A DNA stretch of 64,000 nt, from contig NZ_CP014213.1 of the NCBI RefSeq assembly GCF_003268005.1, positions 248,001-312,000 of the forward strand, read 5' to 3'. The notes below the pieces were generated by a model that worked only from the letters and a program-made list of their open reading frames with translations, ran no database searches and had not been told where the DNA came from. This stretch comes from Methanosphaera sp. BMS. Lineage in GTDB: Archaea > Methanobacteriota > Methanobacteria > Methanobacteriales > Methanobacteriaceae. The position numbers were made by a program, and so were the translations under genes. Of this stretch, positions 8,899-15,693 are shown piece by piece; positions within the stretch are counted from its first letter, which is position 1; each line of letters starts with the position of its first letter.

Positions 8899-9684
8899 AT
8901 GCCAAAAGATTTAGGAAAAAATGAAAACGCACCTGATGACTTTAGAAGGTTAACGGATGAGGAATTTAATGAAATGATGGGTATGTTAAAGGCGTTGGCT
9001 GGTGAAACCAGATATCTTATACTTGAAGTACTTGCTAAAAATCTTAGGGATAATGCACGTAGATATCGTTCATTTAACTACTATGCCCTGACGGTAGATG
9101 AAATAAATACCCAATTAAATAAGGGATATTCAATTGCAACTATACAGGATCATTTAAATCAATTAATGACGGTAGGACTGATTGGTAGAGTCTGCGAAGG
9201 AAATAATAGGAGTTATGCCTATTATTTTAATATGTTTGCAATTGACTGCTTACTATTTGAAAAGCAGATATTTTTAGAAGAAATGCAGAGCTTCATGGTT
9301 TTGAGTGATAAAATCCACGAAAAAATGACGAAGTGGGATTGTGTTATAACTGTCTTTACAGGTATGGATAAAGGTGAAATGTTAACACTCAACAAAGATG
9401 AAACCGGATATATAGGAAAAAATGCCGCTTATAATCCGGATAAATATGGTTCAGAATCATTACTGCTTTCATCAACTTATAAATCAGTTACCGAACGACA
9501 TATACCTCATCTGGAAGTATATTATAAGAATGATGAATGGTTTATGGTTGATAGATCAGAACATGGGACTTTCATATTCAATATGGAAGTAGAAAAGAAC
9601 ACTCCTGTAAAACTACCAAACAACACCTTTATTCAATTATCTAGAGGACCTACATCCGCAGTGTTATATGTCAGTTACAATTAA
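8899..9684 (+). CDS. HTH-FHA fusion transcriptional regulator
   Basis: The protein has 261 residues. Positions about 25-115 form an ArsR-like winged helix (LKALAGETRYLILEVL ... TIQDHLNQLMTVGLIGRV). Positions about 150-261 look like an FHA phosphothreonine-binding domain: GYIGKN in place of the usual YxIGR, VTERH in place of SxRH, then EWFMVDRSEHGTFIFN in place of the DLGSTNGTFVNG strand. The Arg and Ser of canonical FHA sites are replaced by Lys and Thr, so phosphopeptide binding may be weak or altered. A start with GGAGGT upstream is clear. The paralogue at 18709-19500 has the same two-domain layout. A role as a DNA-binding switch sensing a phosphorylated partner is inferred. Target genes are unknown, but both copies sit next to ALP genes. 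Confidence 0.75.
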   Translation: MPKDLGKNENAPDDFRRLTDEEFNEMMGMLKALAGETRYLILEVLAKNLRDNARRYRSFNYYALTVDEINTQLNKGYSIATIQDHLNQLMTVGLIGRVCEGNNRSYAYYFNMFAIDCLLFEKQIFLEEMQSFMVLSDKIHEKMTKWDCVITVFTGMDKGEMLTLNKDETGYIGKNAAYNPDKYGSESLLLSSTYKSVTERHIPHLEVYYKNDEWFMVDRSEHGTFIFNMEVEKNTPVKLPNNTFIQLSRGPTSAVLYVSYN

Positions 9685-9686
9685 CC

Positions 9687-9719
9687 TTTTTTTTATTATT
9701 TTTTTTACTAATTTTTTTT
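9687..9719 (+). terminator. T-tract terminator of the HTH-FHA gene
   Basis: Three runs of eight or so T residues follow the stop codon within 35 bases, without a hairpin, the usual archaeal intrinsic termination signal. Confidence 0.6.
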
Positions 9720-9892
9720 CATACTATTTCTAATCTATTAAATTAGGAAGGATTTGATCATTTATTGGATTGATTATTCAAACGACATTTTTCTTTAAAA
9801 ATAAAAAAGAAAAATAAGAAAGTATGCTCTCTAATTAAAATAGAAGAGGCAATGAAAAATTTATTTAAACTATAATCTTCCATATATTGATA

Positions 9893-10029
9893 ATTACTCT
9901 ATTTTTAACGCGTATTTAACGATGTAAGTAGGTACTTGCACTCGAAAAACTATATATTCTTTCTAAACTAATAGTATAAGTAGGTGAGAAGAAGTATCCC
10001 ACTAATAAAAAAAAATAAAAATAAAAAAG
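9893..10029 (+). ncRNA. Conserved leader or small RNA, copy 1
   Basis: This block is almost identical to 36905-37037; by eye I count three substitutions and one single-base indel over about 125 nt. The AT-rich promoter element AAAATTTATTTAAAC (ends 9870) is also conserved, with the same 22-nt spacing, so the conserved block begins where transcription should start. Predicted hairpins are GTAAGT-AGGT-ACTTGC (9924-9939) and a second near 9976-10006 ending in a CCCACT motif, followed by an A-rich tract. Here the block is followed by a secreted-protein gene at 10055, so it could be its 5' leader; the other copy has no gene behind it. Confidence 0.6.
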
Positions 10030-10054
10030 TATATGAATAGAAGAGATGATAAAA

Positions 10055-10549
10055 ATGAAAAAATTAAATCTAAAAAATATATTGATTATGGCATTAGCCT
10101 TAATGGCAGTAACCTGCACAGTAGCAGCAGTAAGTGCTGATGACGTAAGTGCCGCTACAAACACTGTTCAAAGCGGAACATTAACCCTAAATGATATACA
10201 ATTCAAAATACCAAACGGATTCACAGCAGTCGAAAGCGATCAAGACAACTCAGAAGCTGGTGATGCAGAACACATGGATGGAACACAAGTAGACACCGAA
10301 GTATCACAAGATTACATAAGTACAAATGGTGAAAAACTTGATATACAAGTAGGAAGCAGAGCAAACTCCAAAATAGATACATTAAACCTTCCAAATGCAC
10401 AGAAAAAAACCATTGCAGGAAAAGATGGATTCTTCTGGACAGAAATGGATGATGGTAAAACAGAATATAAATTCGAATACCTACAGGACGGTAAAATAGT
10501 TAAAATAGTAACCAACAATGAAGATGTGATAAACCAAGTATTAGCATAA
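10055..10549 (+). CDS. Small secreted protein with signal peptide
   Basis: The protein has about 164 residues. A basic start and hydrophobic core (ILIMALALMAVTCTVAAVSA) form a clear signal peptide, probably cut after VSA. The mature part is acidic and small, with IQFKIPNGFTAVES near its start and a C-terminal FEYLQDGKIVKIVTNNED. The IPNGF segment resembles IPEGYT in the secreted protein at 63057 and the xGLTFEV/GYKLEV strand of the anchored proteins at 29904 and 54614, so they may form one family. I chose the ATG at 10055 because AGATGAT lies four bases upstream; another ATG lies three codons earlier. Function is unknown. Its leader contains the duplicated RNA element. Confidence 0.75.
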   Translation: MKKLNLKNILIMALALMAVTCTVAAVSADDVSAATNTVQSGTLTLNDIQFKIPNGFTAVESDQDNSEAGDAEHMDGTQVDTEVSQDYISTNGEKLDIQVGSRANSKIDTLNLPNAQKKTIAGKDGFFWTEMDDGKTEYKFEYLQDGKIVKIVTNNEDVINQVLA

Positions 10550-10613
10550 ACACAAAAAAGTAAAAAAACAACACCCATGATATTAATGATTAAACTCCAT
10601 TAAATGTGCATAA

Positions 10614-10653
10614 GTTAATAAAAAACTTATTAACTCCTTACTTCCTTTTTTTT
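10614..10653 (+). terminator. Hairpin plus T-tract terminator
   Basis: GTTAATA (10614-10620) pairs perfectly with TATTAAC (10628-10634) around a 7-nt loop, and a run of T residues follows at about 10646-10653. It ends the transcript of the secreted protein gene. Confidence 0.55.
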
Positions 10654-10745
10654 AACAAGTAAATTCTTATTATAATCAAAAAAAATTATCTGATTTATAA
10701 TTGTCTTATAAAATTCAAATCTTTCATTTAACTATGACCTAAATT

Positions 10746-10760
10746 TTATCTGCCAGATAA
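10746..10760. promoter_or_regulatory. Perfect 15-bp palindrome between convergent genes
   Basis: TTATCTG-C-CAGATAA is a perfect inverted repeat with a one-base centre, typical in form of a dimeric DNA-binding protein site. It lies in the 340-bp gap between the ends of the secreted protein gene and tfb, so no promoter is obvious nearby. Function is unknown. Confidence 0.3.
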
Positions 10761-10887
10761 TGGATTGATATTCTATATATGTAAGTTTATTGTCAACTCA
10801 GTTTAGTGGACAAATATAATTACTTTCAAATATTTTGCATACATCATCATTTTCGATAAAAAAATAAATGATTAAATTAAAATCATA

Positions 10888-12111
10888 TTAAGTATCCACT
10901 TGAATATTTAATATCTTATTTAACTCATTATACCTTTTACGAATAGTGGCCTCACTTATATCCGCTATATCAGCGACATCATGCTGGCTCTTACGTTCAC
11001 CGAGAAGATGACTGGCTATATATACTGCGGCTGCAGCTACACCTGTAGGATTACTACCGCTTATTAAACCATTTTCCCTGGCTTCAATGATTAAGTTTAT
11101 TGCCTTGGCTTGAACTTCACCTGAGAGATTCATTTTGCTGGCAAATTTTGGAACATAATCCATTGGAGTGAAAATCGGAAGTTTTATGCCTAACTCCCTT
11201 GCAATGAATTTGTATGTTTTATTTATTTCTGGTTTGGTTAAACTTGAAACGCCGGCTATTTCATTAAGGGTTATTAATATTTTCCATCTTCTGCATGCTA
11301 CAAATAATGAAGCGGCAACTACCCCTTCTATACTTCTTCCTCTAATCAGATCTTTTGCCTTGGCATTCCGATATATTACTGACGCTGATTCACGAATTGA
11401 TCTTGGAAGCTCCAGTCGTGAAGACTCACGATCCATTTCACCGAGAGCGAATGCAAGGTTTCTTTCAGTAGCTCCACTGATTCTACTTTTACGCTGCCAT
11501 TTTCTTAGCCTGTACCATTGTGCCCTGTTTTCTGTTGGAATTTCTCTTCCATAGCTGTCCTTGTTACGCCAGTCAATCATGGTGGACAATCCTTTATCGT
11601 GTATGGTGTAGGTAATTGGGGCACCTACTCTTGTAAGTTTGTCCCTCTGTTCGTGGTCATATGCTCTCCATTCAGGACCCATATCAACAATGTTGTCATC
11701 TAGTACTATTCCACATGCACCACACACAATTTCGCCATGTTCGGAATCATTTATCAAATGTGTGGATCCACATTCAGGACATTTGCTTTCCTTTTTCTCC
11801 ATCTCCACAACGTCTTTTTTCATCTGTAGTTTTGTATTAATACCTCTTTCTTTTTCCAGTTCTGCTTCCAGTTTTCCGGAATCGGTATTGTCTATTTTGA
11901 TTATTTCCTCAATGTCTAACTCGTTGTTTAACATAAAGTCTTGGTCCATGTCTTCATCCATCATGATATCTCTACTGTTTATTGTTGCTGTCATGAAATC
12001 ACTCCTGTCATCGGTTGTATAGTCATTGTCATAGTTTATGGCATTTTTGATTTGGTTAGTAGTTTTGTAATCTTGTTCAGTGTCAAAGTTTCTTATTTCT
12101 CTTTTTTCCAT
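10888..12111 (-). CDS. tfb: Transcription initiation factor TFB with long acidic N-terminal extension
   Basis: TFB bridges TBP/TATA and RNA polymerase in archaeal transcription initiation. The zinc ribbon has C111, C114, C130 and C133 (CPECG ... CGACG), followed by the B-reader-like segment ([11 protein letters not shown] ... RVGAPIT) and two cyclin folds (from about residue 205 to 405) ending in an HTH ([21 protein letters not shown]). The 407 residues exceed the usual 300-310 by about 100, all upstream of the zinc ribbon. The extension is acidic and Met/Asn-rich, with no known domain. The start at 12111 is supported by a strong SD (GTAGGAGAGG), so I believe the extension is translated; a start at Met97 would give the standard length. 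Confidence 0.93.
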   Translation of the reverse strand: MEKREIRNFDTEQDYKTTNQIKNAINYDNDYTTDDRSDFMTATINSRDIMMDEDMDQDFMLNNELDIEEIIKIDNTDSGKLEAELEKERGINTKLQMKKDVVEMEKKESKCPECGSTHLINDSEHGEIVCGACGIVLDDNIVDMGPEWRAYDHEQRDKLTRVGAPITYTIHDKGLSTMIDWRNKDSYGREIPTENRAQWYRLRKWQRKSRISGATERNLAFALGEMDRESSRLELPRSIRESASVIYRNAKAKDLIRGRSIEGVVAASLFVACRRWKILITLNEIAGVSSLTKPEINKTYKFIARELGIKLPIFTPMDYVPKFASKMNLSGEVQAKAINLIIEARENGLISGSNPTGVAAAAVYIASHLLGERKSQHDVADIADISEATIRKRYNELNKILNIQVDT

Positions 12112-12208
12112 AAATATCCTCTCCTACATAATATAATATCATTTTTTTTACCAACTGCATTGTTGTTTTTGTTAACTACAACTAATCCAACTTGTGGATT
12201 TTCATTTG

Positions 12209-12233
12209 AAGTACTATGTTTTAATTAGTACTT
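12209..12233. promoter_or_regulatory. Inverted repeat AAGTACT/AGTACTT in the tfb promoter region
   Basis: AAGTACT (12209-12215) and AGTACTT (12227-12233) are perfect inverted repeats around an 11-bp AT-rich spacer that reads AATTAAAACAT on the tfb strand and could contain its TATA box. It lies about 100 bp upstream of the tfb start. The arrangement matches the operator-over-TATA layout at 8298-8321. Confidence 0.45.
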
Positions 12234-12708
12234 GTAATATGGCTGATATAGCCAATCATTTAAATTTGGTGTTTTTATTTTTCATGATTTTTTTTAAAAT
12301 TTTTTTTTTAATTTTTAAACTATATCGAAGATATAATATATTTTTTAAGTAATATGAGATCATGTTTTTATTTATAAAATTTTTATATTTAAATAAATTG
12401 TAATTAATTGGATTTAAGAGTTTATTAATGGAGTTCATGTATTGATGATATTTTAATTGGGTGTTTAGTGGTAGTCTTCTATTTATTTTAATTATCATCT
12501 TTTATTTTCTGTTTTCATGAATAAAAATTGTATTTTGACTGTATATAGTTTAGTATTTAGTTATATATATACTTTTCGATAATTTTGAACAAGATTATTT
12601 GAATTTTTTTAATTATTTATTGATTTTTTTAAAGTATCTTCTTAAGTATAATCTACTGTGAAATTTCATTTCCATATGGTAATTTAACCTTGATTATATA
12701 AATAGGTT

Positions 12709-12726
12709 TTAAAGAAACTTCTTTAA
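12709..12726 (+). promoter_or_regulatory. Palindrome just after a TATA box
   Basis: TTAAAGAA-AC-TTCTTTAA is a perfect 18-bp inverted repeat that starts within a few bases of a good TATA element (ATTATATAAATAGG, about 12692-12705) and should overlap the transcript start. It points to a regulated plus-strand transcript that would include the small ORF at 12740. Confidence 0.45.
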
Positions 12727-12739
12727 TGAAATAGGAGTT

Positions 12740-12832
12740 ATGGATCTTTTTCGCACACAAAATAATGTAATGTATTCAATACTCCGTACACAGTTTAACT
12801 ATAAAAATACTATTGTTGGAGTTGTAAAGTAA
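12740..12832 (+). CDS. Possible 30-residue small protein
   Basis: An ATG follows AGGAG by only two bases and opens a 30-codon frame (MDLFRTQNNVMYSILRTQFN ... VGVVK). Length and composition alone do not prove coding. The upstream TATA box and palindrome are the main support. Its end may instead be the remnant of a longer gene. Confidence 0.25.
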   Translation: MDLFRTQNNVMYSILRTQFNYKNTIVGVVK

Positions 12833-12976
12833 ATTATATGTCCATAATTTAATAATTAAAAAATAAAATTATGGAGGTAGTATTTCTCTGTGATTAGTAT
12901 GCAAATTAATCATCTGTTGTTATTTCTATATGATTAATGTGCGTAGTTAATTAAAGTAAAAATATCCATATATCTT

Positions 12977-14251
12977 CTATTGGTGAATATATATCTGCAT
13001 AGTTGACAGTTTTGTATCCTGCATAATTATGCTTCCCTTCTTGTTATAAATTGTTCTCATGGGGTTTTCTTCTGTAATGTCTTCTTCATTTACAACTTCA
13101 ATATCTGTCAAGGAGGTTATTCCTTTAATATTGTATATTGATTCACCCAAATAATCAGCATCATTGCATTTAAATACGGAGTTATTGACGTTAACGTGTC
13201 CTGAGTTAATTATAATTCCTCCTTTTCGATATGCCCTGTTGAAGCCAAACATGCTTTCATTGATATCTGTTTGTCCTGAATTGTATATTACTCCTCCATT
13301 AGGTTCTGCTATATTGTAATTGAATTTAGATTTGTTAACAACTATCATTCCACGGTTAGTTATTGTTCCACCACGGCCTCTTGTCTCATTTTTTTCTATT
13401 CTTGAGTCTGTGAGGGTGATGATTCCATTTTTCTGATTCTGTATTGCCCCTCCGGTAAAATTTGCTCTATTGGAAATGATGTCTATGTCATTGAGGTTTA
13501 CTATTCCAGTTCCCTGATTGCTGATTGCTCCGCCTCGACCAGAAGTGATATTTTTTTCCAATATTGACTTTTCAACGTTCAATATTCCCCAATTCATTAT
13601 TCCGCCACAACTATGACTTCCCGTATTTTGACATATAATACTGTCTTCAATAGCTAATTTAACATTACTCAAGTCAATATCCTCTTCAATATACTTTATA
13701 TCATTTAATACTGAGCTTTTATGGGTGCGTCCTCCATTATGAATTGCACCTGCATCTTTCCAGGATATATTATCCTCTATAAGTGTACTTTTAACTGTTA
13801 ATTCTCCCCAATTAAAGATTGCACCACCATCAGTTTGTGAATTGTTGTTTGTGAATTCGCTGTCTTCGATATCAATTTTTCCGCCAATATCATTGTATAT
13901 TGCTCCACCATCCACATCTGCCATATTGTCCGTAAATGTACTGTTGTAGATTTTTATAGAACCCACATTCGCTATTGCCGCCCCACTATCCTCTGAATAA
14001 CCATTCATAAAGGTCATGTTTTTGATTATGATTTCAGATCCGGTTACCTTGAATATTCTCGTCATGCCTTGAGCATCTATGCTATAACCATTTCCATCTA
14101 TTACAATGGCATTTTTATCAAGTACTATTCCTTCAGAAAACCTCTCTTTTTCAACTTCTTCTAAAATGATATCATGTTCCAGTCGTATTTCTTTATTTTT
14201 TTGAATTAGCTGATTAAGGAATGTGAAATTATAAACATTATTTTCATTCAT
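12977..14251 (-). CDS. Adhesin-like beta-helix protein without signal peptide
   Basis: The protein has about 424 residues. It has the N-terminal cap (FTFLNQLIQKNKEIRLEHDI ... DGNGYSIDAQGMTRIFKV) and then about twelve beta-helix turns with GGAIYN, GGIMNW, GGVIYN motifs. No signal peptide and no membrane segment are visible. It is the shortest of the four cap-containing paralogues and most like the 1262-2953 protein. I chose the ATG at 14251 because GAGGG lies nine bases upstream; a GTG five codons earlier overlaps that SD. Function is unknown. Confidence 0.85.
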   Translation of the reverse strand: MNENNVYNFTFLNQLIQKNKEIRLEHDIILEEVEKERFSEGIVLDKNAIVIDGNGYSIDAQGMTRIFKVTGSEIIIKNMTFMNGYSEDSGAAIANVGSIKIYNSTFTDNMADVDGGAIYNDIGGKIDIEDSEFTNNNSQTDGGAIFNWGELTVKSTLIEDNISWKDAGAIHNGGRTHKSSVLNDIKYIEEDIDLSNVKLAIEDSIICQNTGSHSCGGIMNWGILNVEKSILEKNITSGRGGAISNQGTGIVNLNDIDIISNRANFTGGAIQNQKNGIITLTDSRIEKNETRGRGGTITNRGMIVVNKSKFNYNIAEPNGGVIYNSGQTDINESMFGFNRAYRKGGIIINSGHVNVNNSVFKCNDADYLGESIYNIKGITSLTDIEVVNEEDITEENPMRTIYNKKGSIIMQDTKLSTMQIYIHQ

Positions 14252-14774
14252 ATTGCAAACCCTCACTTGAGTATCATATAAACTAGTTAATAGCTTATAT
14301 TCTATTATGATATTATGATTAACAATATTCTTAAATATATTAAAGATTTTAATTTACTATAGTTATATATACATTTGATATGGGCATATGGGAGTATAAT
14401 ACTTTAAGTAAATGTTGTCATTTCATGTATTGTCTTCATAGGTATGAGTTATTTTCTGTCTTAGCATTTAATCAGAATATGTATAGCTGCTTGTCATTAT
14501 CCTTAAATAGTATATTTTCAATATTAATATTGAATATAATATAGTTTTATAATGTTTAAAGATGTAACTTATTTTTTTGTTGTGGATATAATTGTATCTA
14601 GATGAATTCTACTTGTTCATATCATTTTGCCATATCCTTTGATGTTGTCATGAAAATAATGGTATATGGTTTGGCACAGTTTTCATCATCAAAGAAGAAA
14701 ATGTGTTTATCAGGAATATGGTATTGTTTATACCATTATTCTTGATTGTTGTAGATTGCTTTGACAGTTGCACA
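14252..14774. other. Intergenic, no feature seen
   Basis: AT-rich sequence without a convincing ORF, RNA or repeat. It should contain the promoter of the 14251 gene near its left end. Confidence 0.5.
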
Positions 14775-15401
14775 TTAATTGAACTTATCATGACGAGCTT
14801 CCATGCATTCCGGTGTTTCATCTAAACATAACATTAATTCGATGATTAATGAATCAAGAAGTACCAGTGTTGATATCTCAAAAGCAGTACCCATAACTAT
14901 TAGGTTATCCTCATCAAATGAAAGTTCGTCCAGTCGTGTCTTTTCATCTTCGGAGCGTTTGATATCATTTAACTCATCAATGACTATGCTTTTGTCTGAG
15001 CGTTCATAAAGATTGTTATCTCTACATCCACACACCGCAAGTAGTCGCGTGTTGAACTCATCTTTAGTATCAACAAGTCTTTTAATCGAATTTCTTGTTC
15101 CGGATTTGGTTATGGCAATAACAACATCATCCTTTTTCAAAGCATTAACAATGCTTTCACCGATTACGCATACTTCAAAACCAAGGTGCATCAATCGCAT
15201 AGCGAATGATTTGGCCACAAAGCCACTTCTACCTGTGCCAAATAGGAATACACGACTGTTCTTTTCTTTTGCATCCAGGAGTATGTCTCTGAATTCACAT
15301 ATCTCATCTTCCTGATTTTTAACGATAAGGTTTAAATTGCTGATGTTTCTTTCAATCTCTTTTAATGATAAATCCATAATATTCAAACAATTTTTGGACA
15401 T
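14775..15401 (-). CDS. hxlB: 6-phospho-3-hexuloisomerase (SIS domain)
   Basis: The enzyme interconverts D-arabino-hex-3-ulose 6-phosphate and fructose 6-phosphate. In methanogens lacking the oxidative pentose phosphate pathway it works in reverse with hexulose-phosphate synthase to make ribulose 5-phosphate. The 208 residues form one SIS domain with the sugar-phosphate loop GTGRSG at 55-60, FAMRLMHLGFEVCVIGE after it, and AITKSGTRNSIKRLV near 96-110. The end (PECMEARHDKFN) matches the usual C-terminal RHxxxE-type tail. An acidic insert near 130-155 is a small variation. A good SD (AGAGGA) supports the start. No hexulose-phosphate synthase gene is in the window, so it is apparently monocistronic. 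Confidence 0.9.
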   Translation of the reverse strand: MSKNCLNIMDLSLKEIERNISNLNLIVKNQEDEICEFRDILLDAKEKNSRVFLFGTGRSGFVAKSFAMRLMHLGFEVCVIGESIVNALKKDDVVIAITKSGTRNSIKRLVDTKDEFNTRLLAVCGCRDNNLYERSDKSIVIDELNDIKRSEDEKTRLDELSFDEDNLIVMGTAFEISTLVLLDSLIIELMLCLDETPECMEARHDKFN

Positions 15402-15665
15402 AATTATTCCTCTTGTAAAGTAGTTTTCAAATTTTTCTTATGAATAAAAATTTTTTTTCTTGATATAATATTGGGACATGACTTTTTATATATGCTTTAA
15501 AGCAAGAAATTTATCTATTTGGAATCCCTCAATTATTCAAGTCATATTTTGTATTATCATTTGCTCATATAATAATGGATTTTATCAAAAAGGTTTTATT
15601 ATGGGGTTTAATCTGGATTGAACTTTCTTTTAGGTATGTGTTTATCTATTTAAAAGTATTTAAAG

Positions 15666-15673
15666 AAAAAAAA
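15666..15673 (-). terminator. T-tract terminator of the 15694-18246 gene
   Basis: A run of eight A on the plus strand gives a U tract about 20 nt after the stop codon on the transcribed strand. Confidence 0.4.
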
Positions 15674-15693
15674 TAAAAATAGGGGTTTAATTA

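Larger units (their letters stand above)
12234..12976. other. Long AT-rich intergenic region
   Basis: An 80-codon minus-strand ORF at 12256-12498 is made almost wholly of Lys, Asn, Ile, Leu and Tyr and is probably chance. A promoter-like unit near 12691-12742 and a 30-codon ORF are listed separately. Near 12883-12950 an imperfect direct repeat with a period of about 41 bp is visible (GTGATTAGTATGCAAATTAA and a diverged second copy). Confidence 0.4.

Noticed and set aside
12256-12498. 80-codon minus-strand ORF upstream of tfb
   Set aside because: It consists almost only of Lys, Asn, Ile, Leu and Tyr as expected from AT-rich DNA, and no SD or domain is visible.
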